From an uncultured Oscillospiraceae bacterium (lineage in GTDB: Bacteria > Bacillota > Clostridia > Oscillospirales > Oscillospiraceae), in contig CAKTKC010000005.1 of NCBI GenBank assembly GCA_934569225.1, positions 71,851 through 135,850 of the forward strand: DNA of 64,000 nt. Reading direction: 5' to 3'. Below the pieces are notes generated by a model, which was given only the letters and a program-made list of their open reading frames with translations, was not told the origin of the DNA and ran no database searches. Within the stretch, counting starts at the first letter, position 1; each line of letters opens with the position of its first letter. Shown piece after piece: positions 25,291 to 34,169 of the stretch. A program made the translations under genes and the position numbers.

Positions 25291-26169
25291 ATGGCTAAGT
25301 TACTGCTGGGCAAGGAAGTTACCGATGCCCTGAACGCGAATTTGCAGACCCGTACCGCCGCGCTGCGGGAAAAGGGCATCATCCCCACTCTGGGCATCGT
25401 CCGTGTAGGCGCCGACCCCTCCGACCTGAGCTATGAAAAGGGCGCGACCAAGCGCGCCGAGCTGGTGGGTGTGGACGTCAAGAAGTTTGAGCTGCCCGCA
25501 GACGCTTCCAAGGAAGACGTTCTCGCGGTCATCGATCAGGTCAACGCCGACGATTCCATCCACGGCGTGCTGATGTTCCGCCCCCTGCCCAAGCACCTGA
25601 AGGCCGACCAGAACGAGATCTGCAACCGCCTCGACCCCAAGAAGGACGTGGACTGCATGACCCATCTGTCCAACGCCGGTGTGTTTGAGGGACTGAACGG
25701 TCTGGGCTTCGCCCCCTGCACCCCCGCCGCCTGCATGGAGATTCTGGACTTCTACGGCATCGACTGCAAGGGCAAGAACGCCGTGGTCATCGGCCGCAGC
25801 CTGGTGGTCGGCAAGCCCGCCGCCATGATGCTCATGGGCAAGAACGCCACCGTTACCGTCTGCCACACCAAGACGGTGAACACCGCCGAAATCTGCCGGA
25901 ACGCGGACATCATTGTTTCCGCTGCCGGTGTGCTGAACAGCCTGACCAAGGACTATGTCCGCCCCGGCCAGGTGGTCGTGGACGTGTCCATCAACTGGAA
26001 CGAGAATAAGATCAACGCCAAGGGCGGCAAGGGCGGCATCGCCGGCGACGCCAAGTTTGACGAGGTTGAGCCGATCGTTGAGGCCATCACGCCCGTTCCC
26101 GGCGGCGTCGGCTCCGTGACCACCTCCGTGCTGATGAAGCATGTGGTGGAGGCTGCCGAAAGAGGATAA
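25291..26169 (+). CDS. folD: Methylene-THF dehydrogenase (FolD family)
   Basis: 292-residue FolD family protein interconverting 5,10-methylene- and 5,10-methenyl-THF. The Rossmann site is VVIGRSLVVGKPAAMML at ~165-181, followed by TVTVCHTKT, and the C-terminus has the family-typical PVPGGVGSVTTSVL. The active-site segment reads SYEKGATKRAE: aligned on Tyr48, the residue four positions on is Ala52 where E. coli FolD has catalytic Lys56, with Lys50 and Lys54 nearby. This variant may be mainly a dehydrogenase, with the cyclohydrolase step done by the fchA product. GGAGG precedes ATG 25291. Confidence 0.95.
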   Translation: MAKLLLGKEVTDALNANLQTRTAALREKGIIPTLGIVRVGADPSDLSYEKGATKRAELVGVDVKKFELPADASKEDVLAVIDQVNADDSIHGVLMFRPLPKHLKADQNEICNRLDPKKDVDCMTHLSNAGVFEGLNGLGFAPCTPAACMEILDFYGIDCKGKNAVVIGRSLVVGKPAAMMLMGKNATVTVCHTKTVNTAEICRNADIIVSAAGVLNSLTKDYVRPGQVVVDVSINWNENKINAKGGKGGIAGDAKFDEVEPIVEAITPVPGGVGSVTTSVLMKHVVEAAERG

Positions 26170-26249
26170 CGCCATATTGGCTTCTGCGTGACTGACGGAT
26201 CAGCGGGTTTACCGCATGGGAGCGCAGAAAAAAAGCCAGCCGACCGTCT

Positions 26250-26285
26250 GGGCGATTCAGTTTCCACGCTGGGTCGCCCTTTTTG
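26250..26285 (+). terminator. Probable terminator of the folate operon
   Basis: GGGCGA (26250-26255) pairs with TCGCCC (26274-26279), followed by T5. The loop is long (18 bases). Confidence 0.6.
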
Positions 26286-26327
26286 TCTATGGACATTCAA
26301 ATTCAATATTGAGAGCAAGGTGCTTTT

Positions 26328-27665
26328 ATGAAAAAATTAAAAAATCTTGAGGAAGGTTCGTTCCTGAAGCTGTTTTTCGCCTTCTTTTCCGTGGCGTTTC
26401 TCATTGCGGCGGTGTGTATGCCGGACAGGAATACCATGTTTTCCGGCCTGTGGCAGATCATAAGCCAGCCGGGAAAGATTTCCACCAACTATTTTGCCGT
26501 GGGCGGCTATGCCGCGACGTTCCTGAACATGGGACTGGTGGGGCTGTGCTGCCTGGGACTGTATGTCCTGTGCGGCGCGATGCCCAATAACGTCTCCACC
26601 CTGGCCTTTGTGCTGACCCTGGGCTTCTGCTCCTGGGGCATCAACGTCCTGAACATCTGGCCGACGGTGCTGGGCGTCGTCCTTTACTGCCTGGTGAAGA
26701 AGGAAAAATTTGGAGCGAACGTCAACGCCATGCTGTTTTCCACCGGCATCGCGCCGCTGATCAGCGACCTGCTGGTGCGCCATCCCTACCCCGATGTGGT
26801 GGGCTTCAACCTGTACGGGTTTGTGGTGGCGATGATCGTGGGCATTGCCATCGGCTTCTTCCTCCCGGCGGGGCTGACCCATTCCCCGAAGGTACATAAG
26901 GGCTTCGATCTGTATTCTGCCGCCGTGCCGGTGTGCCTGTTTGCGTTTTTCCTCAATGCCACGCTGTTCAAGACCATGGGCATTGAGCTGCCCGCCGCGC
27001 CCGGCGCGGAGACCTTGCTGGTAGCGTCCCGACTGACGGTGAATCTGTTCTGCTGCATCCTGTTCGGGCTGTGCATTGTGTTCGCCCTGGCCATGGGCTG
27101 CAAGCCGAAGCAGTATTGGGCGCTGCTGACCGCCCCGGAGCATGTGGGTTCCGTTTCCTCTCAGATGGGTACGGAGGTATTCCTGATGAACGTGGGCGTA
27201 TTCGGCCTGTTCATTCTGGCTTACTACAACATTATCGGCGCTTCCTTCAACGGCGTGACTCTGGGCATTATTTTCTGTATGCTGTGTACCTGCAATTCCG
27301 GCTCCCATCCCGGCAACGTCTGGCCGATCATGCTGGGGTATGTGCTGGCGTCCTTCCTGGCGGGGGGGCTGTCCAGAGTGGCGGGGGGCAATTTCACCTT
27401 TGTGATCAATGCTCAGGCCATCGCTGTGGGTCTATGCTTCGCCAACGGCTTGAGTCCTATTACCAGCAAGTATGGCTGGTTCTGGGGCATGGTTGCGGCC
27501 GTGATGCACTATTTCCTGGTTACCTCCGTTCCCAATCTCCACGGCGGATTCTGCCTGTATAACGGCGGTTTTACGGCGGCGGTGATCTGCATCCTTCTGG
27601 TGCCGGAGCTGGAGTGCTTCTGCAAAACCAAGGCCGAGCGCAAGGCGCTGAAGGCCGCGAAATAA
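26328..27665 (+). CDS. DUF1576 polytopic membrane protein
   Basis: 445-residue integral membrane protein with about 10-12 hydrophobic segments and conserved-looking polar motifs such as CTCNSGSHPGNVWPIMLGY and PPA-like GFFLPAGLTHSPKVHKG. It matches the DUF1576 family of Firmicutes, which has no established function; the fold suggests a transporter. Starts at ATG 26328 after an AAGGTG ribosome site. It stands alone between the folate operon and a sugar-sensing kinase and has its own 3' hairpin. A folate-related or sugar-related substrate would be guesswork. Confidence 0.8.
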   Translation: MKKLKNLEEGSFLKLFFAFFSVAFLIAAVCMPDRNTMFSGLWQIISQPGKISTNYFAVGGYAATFLNMGLVGLCCLGLYVLCGAMPNNVSTLAFVLTLGFCSWGINVLNIWPTVLGVVLYCLVKKEKFGANVNAMLFSTGIAPLISDLLVRHPYPDVVGFNLYGFVVAMIVGIAIGFFLPAGLTHSPKVHKGFDLYSAAVPVCLFAFFLNATLFKTMGIELPAAPGAETLLVASRLTVNLFCCILFGLCIVFALAMGCKPKQYWALLTAPEHVGSVSSQMGTEVFLMNVGVFGLFILAYYNIIGASFNGVTLGIIFCMLCTCNSGSHPGNVWPIMLGYVLASFLAGGLSRVAGGNFTFVINAQAIAVGLCFANGLSPITSKYGWFWGMVAAVMHYFLVTSVPNLHGGFCLYNGGFTAAVICILLVPELECFCKTKAERKALKAAK

Positions 27666-27672
27666 AGAATCA

Positions 27673-27698
27673 CCGGGCAGGAAGTAATTCCTGCCCGG
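27673..27698 (+). terminator. Hairpin after the DUF1576 gene
   Basis: CCGGGCAGGAA / TTCCTGCCCGG with a GTAA loop. Strong stem but A-rich rather than T-rich after it, so it may act as a 3'-end stabiliser. Confidence 0.5.
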
Positions 27699-27784
27699 AA
27701 ACGAAAAAAGAAGAATAACGATTAAAAACGCTTCTTTTTTCGCTTCCGGAGTGATATGGTACATGTGAAGAGCGGGGGAACGCC

Positions 27785-29461
27785 ATGAAAAGAACGAAAA
27801 CGTCCCTTAGGACGGGCTTCCTGACGGTCATACTGATCTGCTGGCTGGTGCCTATCTTTATCATTGTGGCGCTGGCGGGCGTGCTGCTGAATGAAAATTA
27901 CCGACAGTCCGTGCAGCAGGAGATCGACAGTAGCGCCGCGAATGCCCTGCGGCTGGTGCAGATGCGCTTTGAGGACGCCATCGACGATTCCAAGGCGGTA
28001 TCCTATGACGGCACCGTGCGGGACGCTTACCGCACCTGGCTGCAAAACGGCGACAGCGCCGCGCTGTACGGCACCGTCACCGACTACTTAAGCCAGAGAT
28101 TTACCAGAGGGGACATTTATCAGGCGGTGTTCATCCACTTCTGGAACGTGGATGCCAGCGCCTACGTCCTCAGCGACGGCACCACCAGCTTTGGCCTTCT
28201 GCTGCAGTGCCGCCAGTGTGCTCCCCAGATCGTGGCGGAAATGGAAGACGCGGACACGGACATCCGTCTGCTGCTGATCGACGGGCAGATGTACATGGCG
28301 CGAAACCTGCTGGACAGCACCTTCACCCCCTATGCCAGTGTGGTCATGCTGCTGGAGCCTTCCAATCTGTTTCTTCCCCTGGACTCGGTGAACCGGGTAG
28401 GGAACCTGCAATACAATCTGGACGGCTGCCGCTTCACCATCGCCGCGGACGGCAGGCTGGTGGAAGCGGCGGAGGAGACCGGGAACGTACATTATCAGGC
28501 CAAGACCGAGGGACATATCATCGGCTTCTCTGCGGACAGAGAAGAATACGACATTTTCGGGGAAAACCCGTGGATGCGCTGGGCAATCGGCAGTGTGGTG
28601 CTGCTGATACTGCCCCTGTCGCTGGTGACCATCGCCCTGTTTTACCGCCATGTCACCCGCCCCATGGAGGTGCTGGGACAGGCGTATCAGCTGGTGAAAA
28701 GCGGCGAGCGGGGCTACGAGATCGGGCAGAAAGCCCCCAACCGGGAATTTGAAAAACTGTACGACCAGTTCAACGCCATGTCGGCGGAGCTTCGGCGGCA
28801 GTTTGAGCGGGCGTATCTGGAGCAGCAGGCCACCCAGCAGGCGAACATCAAGGCGCTGCAATCCCAGATCAATCCCCATTTTCTGAATAACACCCTGGAA
28901 ATCATCAACTGGGAAGCCAGAATGGCGGACAATGAGCGGGTCAGCGCTATGATTGAGTCCCTGTCCACCATGCTGAAAGCCGCGCTGGATCGGAACGGGC
29001 GGACGAAAATCCCGCTTTCCGAGGAGCTGGGGTACGTGGACGCGTACCTGTACATCATCCGGGAGCGGCTTGGCGAGGGCTTCCGGGTGCATAAGGACAT
29101 CGATGAATCCATCCTGACGCTGCTGGTGCCCCGTCTGGTTTTGCAGCCGCTGGTGGAAAACGCAGTGGAGCATGACATCACCGCCAACCGGGGTGGCGAC
29201 CTGTGGGTCAGAGCCTACCGGCAGGCGGACAGGGTGGTGCTGGAAGTGGAGCATGACGGCACGCTGACCCAGGAGGACAGGCAGAAAATTCAGTCTCTGC
29301 TGGCACAGCCCTCACAGGGGGCGGCCGCGGGCGGTCAGGTGGGACTGCGCAACGTCAGCCAGCGGCTGAACCTGATTTACGGCGACGAGGGAACGCTGAC
29401 CCTGGATCAGACCAGAGCCGGAACGGTTCTCGCCCGGGTCTCCATCCCCGCCGGACAGTGA
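27785..29461 (+). CDS. YesM-type sensor histidine kinase
   Basis: 558-residue kinase with membrane helix ~15-37, an extracellular sensing domain ~40-260, second helix ~265-287, and HAMP ~290-345. The His_kinase motif SQINPHFLNNTLE has phospho-acceptor His365. The C-terminal ATPase is somewhat degenerate: the N-box LVENAVEHD is present but the G1 box reads VEHDGTLTQ rather than DNGxG. It heads a sugar-ABC island in which the binding protein gene lies between kinase and regulator. Start ATG 27785 behind GGGGGA. Confidence 0.9.
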   Translation: MKRTKTSLRTGFLTVILICWLVPIFIIVALAGVLLNENYRQSVQQEIDSSAANALRLVQMRFEDAIDDSKAVSYDGTVRDAYRTWLQNGDSAALYGTVTDYLSQRFTRGDIYQAVFIHFWNVDASAYVLSDGTTSFGLLLQCRQCAPQIVAEMEDADTDIRLLLIDGQMYMARNLLDSTFTPYASVVMLLEPSNLFLPLDSVNRVGNLQYNLDGCRFTIAADGRLVEAAEETGNVHYQAKTEGHIIGFSADREEYDIFGENPWMRWAIGSVVLLILPLSLVTIALFYRHVTRPMEVLGQAYQLVKSGERGYEIGQKAPNREFEKLYDQFNAMSAELRRQFERAYLEQQATQQANIKALQSQINPHFLNNTLEIINWEARMADNERVSAMIESLSTMLKAALDRNGRTKIPLSEELGYVDAYLYIIRERLGEGFRVHKDIDESILTLLVPRLVLQPLVENAVEHDITANRGGDLWVRAYRQADRVVLEVEHDGTLTQEDRQKIQSLLAQPSQGAAAGGQVGLRNVSQRLNLIYGDEGTLTLDQTRAGTVLARVSIPAGQ

Positions 29462-29528
29462 AAAGCGCAAGCAAAGGCAAAAATGACAACTGCAGTCAAA
29501 AAAAGCCAAGAGGAAACAAACGAGGGGC

Positions 29529-29558
29529 TTGTACAAAATCACCTGAAAGCGGTATAAT
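29529..29558 (+). promoter_or_regulatory. Promoter overlapped by a cre-like site
   Basis: TTGTAC, 18-base spacer, TATAAT. TGAAAGCGGTATAA (29544-29557) matches the CcpA consensus TGWAANCGNTNWCA at 13 of 14 positions and covers the -10, so glucose-type repression is likely. Confidence 0.65.
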
Positions 29559-29612
29559 TTAGGAAAGATATATGGGCAGGTTGCAAAAAGAGAAAAAGGA
29601 GGATGCCGATCT

Positions 29613-30926
29613 ATGAAAAGAAGACTGGCCATTTTTCTGGCGTTGGCCCTGGGATTGAGCGGCTGCGCATTTTCATCCGCATCTGCGTCTCCGGAGCAGA
29701 CGGCAGCTGCCCAGGAAAAGCCGCCGGTCGTGCTGGAGGTCGTCACCTCCTACGGCGGCGACGACGGCAGCCGCAGCACCTTTGAAGCGGCAGTAGCCGC
29801 CTATGAGGCAGCCACCGGGAACAGGGTAAAAGACGGTTCGGCCATCTCCAACGAGGGCTGGAAGGCCAAGGTTCTGGCGGATTTCGAGACCGGCTCCGAG
29901 CCGGATGTGCTGTTCTTCTTCACCAACGCCGACGCAGATCCCATCATCAACGCCAAACGTGTGGTTTCCATTGAGGACATCCGGGAGGTTTACCCCGACT
30001 ACGCTTCCAATATGAAGCAGTCCATGCTGGCTCAGGCTGCGGACGGAAAGCATTACGCCGTTCCCGCCGCAGGGTATTGGGAAAATCTCTTTGTCAATAA
30101 AGGGGTTCTGGAAGCCTGCGGCGTTCCGGTGCCGGGGGCGGATTACACCTGGGAGCGGTTTCTTTCCGACTGCGAGAACATCAAAGGCAGCGGCTATATC
30201 CCCATTGCCTGTTCCTTGGTGGAGGTGCCGCACTATCTGTTTGAGTTCGCCGTCATGAACAACGGGACGGTGGAAAACCATCTGGAAGTTCCCACCCTGG
30301 ACGAAAACGGCAACCTGCGGGACGACGAGGTGTCCCGGAAGTGGGTCGCGGCGCTGAACGACATCAAGCAGCTGTACGATCTGGGCTATTTCCCGCCCAA
30401 CACCCTGACGGCCACCGACGAGGAGACCGTCTCCCTGTTCGGCAACGGAAAGGCGGCGTTTCTGGTGGACGGCTCCTGGCAGGTGGGACACCTGGGGGAG
30501 CTGTACGGCGATAAGATCGAGAACATGGCAGTGCGATTTGTACCTGCAAAGGGCGAGCGGAAGGCCACCGAGGGCATCGGCGGCATCTCCATGGGCTATT
30601 TCATCACCCGCAAAGCCTGGAAGGATCCGGAAAAGCGGGACGCGGCGGTGCAGTTTGTAGAAATGCTGACGTCCGATGAAATCTTGAGCACCTTCATCAA
30701 GACCGAGGTCACGGCGCTGATCGACGGCGCAAGCCCTGCCGGGCTGAACAGTCTGGAACAGTCTGCGGCGGAGACAAACGCCAGGCTGACCAAGGTCAGT
30801 CCCGCAGTGCAGGACGCCATCAGCGCGGAGGCCAAGAGCACCCTTTTTACCAACATCCAGAAGGTGGTCACCGGGCAGATGACTGCCGAAAAGGCAGTGA
30901 CCCTGGCTATCCAGAGAAACGAATAG
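29613..30926 (+). CDS. Extracellular solute-binding lipoprotein
   Basis: 437-residue sugar-binding protein with a lipoprotein signal (lipobox LSGC, Cys18) followed by a Ser/Ala/Glu-rich linker. The mature domain is of the family-1/8 type: VVTSYGGDDGSRSTFEAAVAAYE at the start, GNGKAAFLVDGSWQVG at ~272. AAGGAGG precedes ATG 29613. It is encoded between a YesM kinase and a YesN regulator, apart from the permeases. It may deliver substrate to the LplB-type permeases at 32012, or present ligand to the kinase. A second, unrelated binding protein ends the island. Confidence 0.9.
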   Translation: MKRRLAIFLALALGLSGCAFSSASASPEQTAAAQEKPPVVLEVVTSYGGDDGSRSTFEAAVAAYEAATGNRVKDGSAISNEGWKAKVLADFETGSEPDVLFFFTNADADPIINAKRVVSIEDIREVYPDYASNMKQSMLAQAADGKHYAVPAAGYWENLFVNKGVLEACGVPVPGADYTWERFLSDCENIKGSGYIPIACSLVEVPHYLFEFAVMNNGTVENHLEVPTLDENGNLRDDEVSRKWVAALNDIKQLYDLGYFPPNTLTATDEETVSLFGNGKAAFLVDGSWQVGHLGELYGDKIENMAVRFVPAKGERKATEGIGGISMGYFITRKAWKDPEKRDAAVQFVEMLTSDEILSTFIKTEVTALIDGASPAGLNSLEQSAAETNARLTKVSPAVQDAISAEAKSTLFTNIQKVVTGQMTAEKAVTLAIQRNE

Positions 30927-30944
30927 GTTTTTTACGTGTAAAAA

Positions 30945-30974
30945 ATCCCGTAACTGTTGACACAGTTACGGGAT
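30945..30974. terminator. Hairpin between binding-protein and regulator genes
   Basis: ATCCCGTAACTGT / ACAGTTACGGGAT with a 4-base loop. T-run only when read on the minus strand; on the plus strand it may attenuate or protect the binding-protein transcript. Confidence 0.55.
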
Positions 30975-31041
30975 GATGGGCTTCTAACCGGACTCAGGCG
31001 GGCGCAGCGTGCCCCGGAAGAAAGAAAAAGGAGCGGATACG

Positions 31042-31791
31042 ATGTATCGGGTGGTTCTCATTGACGATGAAAACATCATTGTGGAAGGTCTGCGACGGGT
31101 CATCAAATGGGTGGACTACGGCTGCGAGGTCGTGGGAACGGCCAGCGGCGCCGAGGAAGGCGCGGCGCTGATCCGGAAATGGCAGCCCCACATTCTGTTC
31201 ACCGATATCCGGATGCCCGGCGCCGACGGCCTGATCATGCTGGCGGGACTGCGCAGTGAGTTCCCGGACATGCAGGTGACGGTGCTGACCGGCTACCAGG
31301 ATTTTTCCTATGCCCAGGAGGCCATCCGTCTGGGCGTTACCCGTTTTTTGCTGAAGCCCTCCAAAATGGACGAGATCAAGGAAGCCTTGGAAACCATGAC
31401 CGCCCGCTTAAACGCCCAGTCCCGGCTGCGGCATCCGGGGGACGAGCCGGAAGAGGAGCAGCACGGCGCGGGAAGCTTCATCGTCAACCAGGCGATGGCC
31501 TACATCGAGGGGCATTACGCGGAAAAGCTGACCCTCCAGGGGGTGGCGGACTGTTGCTATGTTTCCCAGTGGCACCTGTCGAAGCTGCTGAACCGGCACA
31601 TGGGCAAGAGCTTTTACGACATTCTCAACACCGTGCGCATCCGGAAGGCCAAGGAGCTGCTGCTTGACCCCGGGCTGAAAATCGGCGAGATCGGGGAACA
31701 GGTGGGCTACGCGGACACGGCGCATTTTGCCAGAACCTTCAAAAAGCAGGAGGGCATGAGCGCCAACGAATACCGCAACACATTAAAGTAA
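31042..31791 (+). CDS. YesN-type response regulator, AraC output
   Basis: 249-residue regulator with receiver domain 1-~120 (Asp8/Asp9, phospho-acceptor Asp55 in LFTDIRMPG, Lys in FLLKPSK), a short linker and an AraC-type DNA-binding domain at ~150-247 (IGEQVGYADTAHFARTFKKQEGMS). Shorter than the regulator at 2431 because it lacks the long linker. AAAGGAG lies before ATG 31042. It partners the kinase at 27785 and should control the permease and binding-protein genes on either side. Confidence 0.92.
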   Translation: MYRVVLIDDENIIVEGLRRVIKWVDYGCEVVGTASGAEEGAALIRKWQPHILFTDIRMPGADGLIMLAGLRSEFPDMQVTVLTGYQDFSYAQEAIRLGVTRFLLKPSKMDEIKEALETMTARLNAQSRLRHPGDEPEEEQHGAGSFIVNQAMAYIEGHYAEKLTLQGVADCCYVSQWHLSKLLNRHMGKSFYDILNTVRIRKAKELLLDPGLKIGEIGEQVGYADTAHFARTFKKQEGMSANEYRNTLK

Positions 31792-31822
31792 AGAGAATAG
31801 AGATAAGGTTATTGTGACCAAT

Positions 31823-31870
31823 AGACGGCGATCGAATTTGTGCAAAATGTCGAACGCCGTCTTTCTTGTT
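31823..31870 (+). terminator. Terminator after the regulator gene
   Basis: AGACGGCG / CGCCGTCT with an inner TCGA pair and a loop of about 15 bases, followed by a T-rich run. It separates the sensory genes from the permease operon. Confidence 0.65.
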
Positions 31871-32011
31871 TGTACCGATTTGTGGAATCCCACAAGCAAA
31901 AACAAAAAACAACAAGGCGGTCTAAGGACAATTTCAGGCAATGCCTGTAAAATATAGACAGATGAAGCGATTGCCGGAACGGCAAGAATATGAAAGACGG
32001 GTGAAACGTGA

Positions 32012-32989
32012 ATGGCGACAAAAACCACCGAACGGCTGGAGCCAAGAGTCAAGTCACCGAGCTGGTTTGAGAGAAACAAGAAGACTTTGGTGCTTCTGAC
32101 CATGGTTGCCCCTGTGGCGATCTGGCTGCTGCTGCTGCGCTACCTGCCTATGGGCGGCATCGTGCTGGCGTTCAAGAATTACAAGGTCAATCCCCGCAAC
32201 CCCTCCTTTATCAGCAACCTGCTGAGCAGCAAGTGGGTGGGATTCAAGAACTTCGAGTTCCTGTTCAAGACCGACTCTGCGTGGGTCATGATCCGCAATA
32301 CGCTGGCCTACAACATTGTGTTCATCATTCTGGGCGTCATCATTCCCGTGGCCTTCGCCATCATGATGAACGAGATCACCAGAAAGTTCTTCAAGAAGGC
32401 TTATCAGACCATGATGTTCTTCCCCTACTTTTTGAGCTGGGTCGTGGTCAGCTACTTCCTCAACGCCTTCCTGGATGCCCAGTACGGCATGATCCCCGCC
32501 ATGCAGGAAGCCGCGGGACACGCCCGCACCTCCTGGTACACGACCCCCGGCCCCTGGCCGTTCATCCTGACGTTCGCGAATCTCTGGAAGAATGTGGGCT
32601 ACTCCACAGTCCTGTACCTGGCGGCCATCACCGGCATTGACACCAACCAGTATGAAGCTGCCGCCATCGACGGCGCCACCAAATGGCAGCAGGTGCTGCA
32701 TGTAACGATTCCCCATCTGCGCACGATGATCGCCATTCTGTTCATCATGAACGTGGGCAAGATCTTCGCTTCTGACTTTGGCCTCTTTTACAATGTTCCC
32801 ATGCAGAACGGCGCGCTGTTCTCCGTGACCCAGACCATTGATACCTACGTCTACCGTGCCTACATGGCCACCGGCGACCCGGGACAGTCCTCCGCGGCCG
32901 GATTGCTGCAGAATGTGCTTGGCTTCGTCTGCATCCTGACAGCCAACGGAATTGTCAAGAAGATCGATTCCGAAAGCAGCCTGTTCTAA
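32012..32989 (+). CDS. LplB-type sugar ABC permease
   Basis: 325-residue permease of the polysaccharide/LplB group with six membrane segments after a ~25-residue charged N-terminus. It has the group-typical YLPMGGIVLAFKNYK and the EAA loop YEAAAIDGATKWQQVLHVTIP. ATG 32012 has only a weak GGGTG ribosome site. A possible promoter (AGGACA, 17 bases, TAAAAT with TG extension, ending at 31953) lies upstream. Substrates of this group are usually oligosaccharides or modified sugars. An ATPase is not encoded here. Confidence 0.92.
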   Translation: MATKTTERLEPRVKSPSWFERNKKTLVLLTMVAPVAIWLLLLRYLPMGGIVLAFKNYKVNPRNPSFISNLLSSKWVGFKNFEFLFKTDSAWVMIRNTLAYNIVFIILGVIIPVAFAIMMNEITRKFFKKAYQTMMFFPYFLSWVVVSYFLNAFLDAQYGMIPAMQEAAGHARTSWYTTPGPWPFILTFANLWKNVGYSTVLYLAAITGIDTNQYEAAAIDGATKWQQVLHVTIPHLRTMIAILFIMNVGKIFASDFGLFYNVPMQNGALFSVTQTIDTYVYRAYMATGDPGQSSAAGLLQNVLGFVCILTANGIVKKIDSESSLF

Positions 32990-33002
32990 GGGGGTATTCC
33001 AA

Positions 33003-33923
33003 ATGGCTGAAAAGAAGAAAGACCTCCGTCTGAATTCCGTCAGCGTGGGAGCCGAAGCGATTTTCCATGTGATCATCGGTCTGTTCTCCATCTGCTGCAT
33101 CATTCCCTTTCTCTTCGTTATCATCATCTCCTTCTCGTCCAAGGAATCCATCACCACCATCGGCTACTCCTTCATCCCCACCAGCTGGAGTGTGGACGCC
33201 TATCAGTATGCGTTCAATAAGCTGCCCCAGATCTGGCGCTCCTACTTTAACTCCATCTACATCACGGTCATCGGCACGGTGCTGAGTACCACGATGTGCG
33301 CCATGTACGCCTACGTTCTGTACCGTCCTGACTTCAGGTTCCGCGGCTTCTTCAATTTCCTCAGCTTCTTCACCATGATCTTTGGCGGCGGTCTGGTGCC
33401 GACCTACATCGTCAGCAAGCAGCTGCTGGGACTGAGCGAAAACTATGCGGCTCTGATCGTCCCCCTGCTGGTCAGCCCCTTCAACATCATCGTGATGCGC
33501 TCCTTCTTCAAAAGCTCCGTTCCTCTGGAGCTGATCGAAGCGGCCACCATTGACGGAAGCGGCGAATATTCTACCCTCTTCCGGGTGGTCGTGCCCATCG
33601 CCAAGCCCGGCATCGCCACCATCGCCCTGCTGAATGCCCTGGCCTACTGGAACGACTGGTTCAACTCCCTGCTGTACATTCAGCAGAAGAAGGTTTTGCA
33701 GCCCCTGCAGGCGTTGCTGATGGAGCTGCAGAACAACACGGAATACTTAAACCGTATGGCCGGTATGCTCGGCCCGGACGCCATCGCCGAAGCGGCAAAA
33801 ATGCCGTCGCAGGCGCTGCGGATGGTTCTGGTGGTGTTCATCGTCGTTCCCATCGCCTGCGCCTACCCCTTCTTCCAGCGCTACATCGTTTCCGGCCTGA
33901 CGGTCGGCTCCGTGAAGGGCTGA
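33003..33923 (+). CDS. Sugar ABC permease (YtcP/LplC type)
   Basis: 306-residue partner permease with six membrane segments and EAA loop LIEAATIDGSGEYSTLFRVVVP. The start is ATG 33003, preceded by GGGGG and 13 bases after the LplB-type stop; longer in-frame starts lie inside the previous gene. A 160-bp hairpin element follows before the binding-protein gene, so the island is probably still one transcript with differential stability. Confidence 0.92.
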   Translation: MAEKKKDLRLNSVSVGAEAIFHVIIGLFSICCIIPFLFVIIISFSSKESITTIGYSFIPTSWSVDAYQYAFNKLPQIWRSYFNSIYITVIGTVLSTTMCAMYAYVLYRPDFRFRGFFNFLSFFTMIFGGGLVPTYIVSKQLLGLSENYAALIVPLLVSPFNIIVMRSFFKSSVPLELIEAATIDGSGEYSTLFRVVVPIAKPGIATIALLNALAYWNDWFNSLLYIQQKKVLQPLQALLMELQNNTEYLNRMAGMLGPDAIAEAAKMPSQALRMVLVVFIVVPIACAYPFFQRYIVSGLTVGSVKG

Positions 33924-33985
33924 TTCCGCACGCTTACGCAACTCATGGCTAATGCAGCCACGCCTGGCTGTTTAGTAATAACAAA

Positions 33986-34145
33986 GGAACCTCTGAATAA
34001 ATCGCCTTCGGCCGTGAGTGGATCTTTTCCGTCCACTCTTCGGTATCGAAAACGGGAAATACATACAGTATTCCTCCGTTTCCGATACCTCGATTGGACG
34101 AAAAATCTCTCACTCACAGCTCTCGTCGATTTAATCAGAGCTTCC
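33986..34145 (+). repeat. Long hairpin repeat, copy A (160 bp, short loop)
   Basis: Ends GGAACCTCTGAATAAATCG and CGATTTAATCAGAGCTTCC pair with each other. Further inner pairs are GTGAGTG/CACTCAC, TTTCCGTCCA/TGGACGAAAAA and GGTATCGAAAACGG/CCGTTTCCGATACC, closing on GGAAATAC ATACA GTATTCC. The whole element is one imperfect palindrome. It lacks the ~60-base core found in copies B and C. Located between the permease and binding-protein genes. Confidence 0.85.
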
Positions 34146-34169
34146 CAAATTTTATTTGGAGGAAGACAC

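Noticed and set aside
30945..30974. Ordinary plus-strand terminator after the 29613 gene
   Set aside because: The stem is strong but is not followed by a T-run on the plus strand, so it is listed only as a hairpin of uncertain role.
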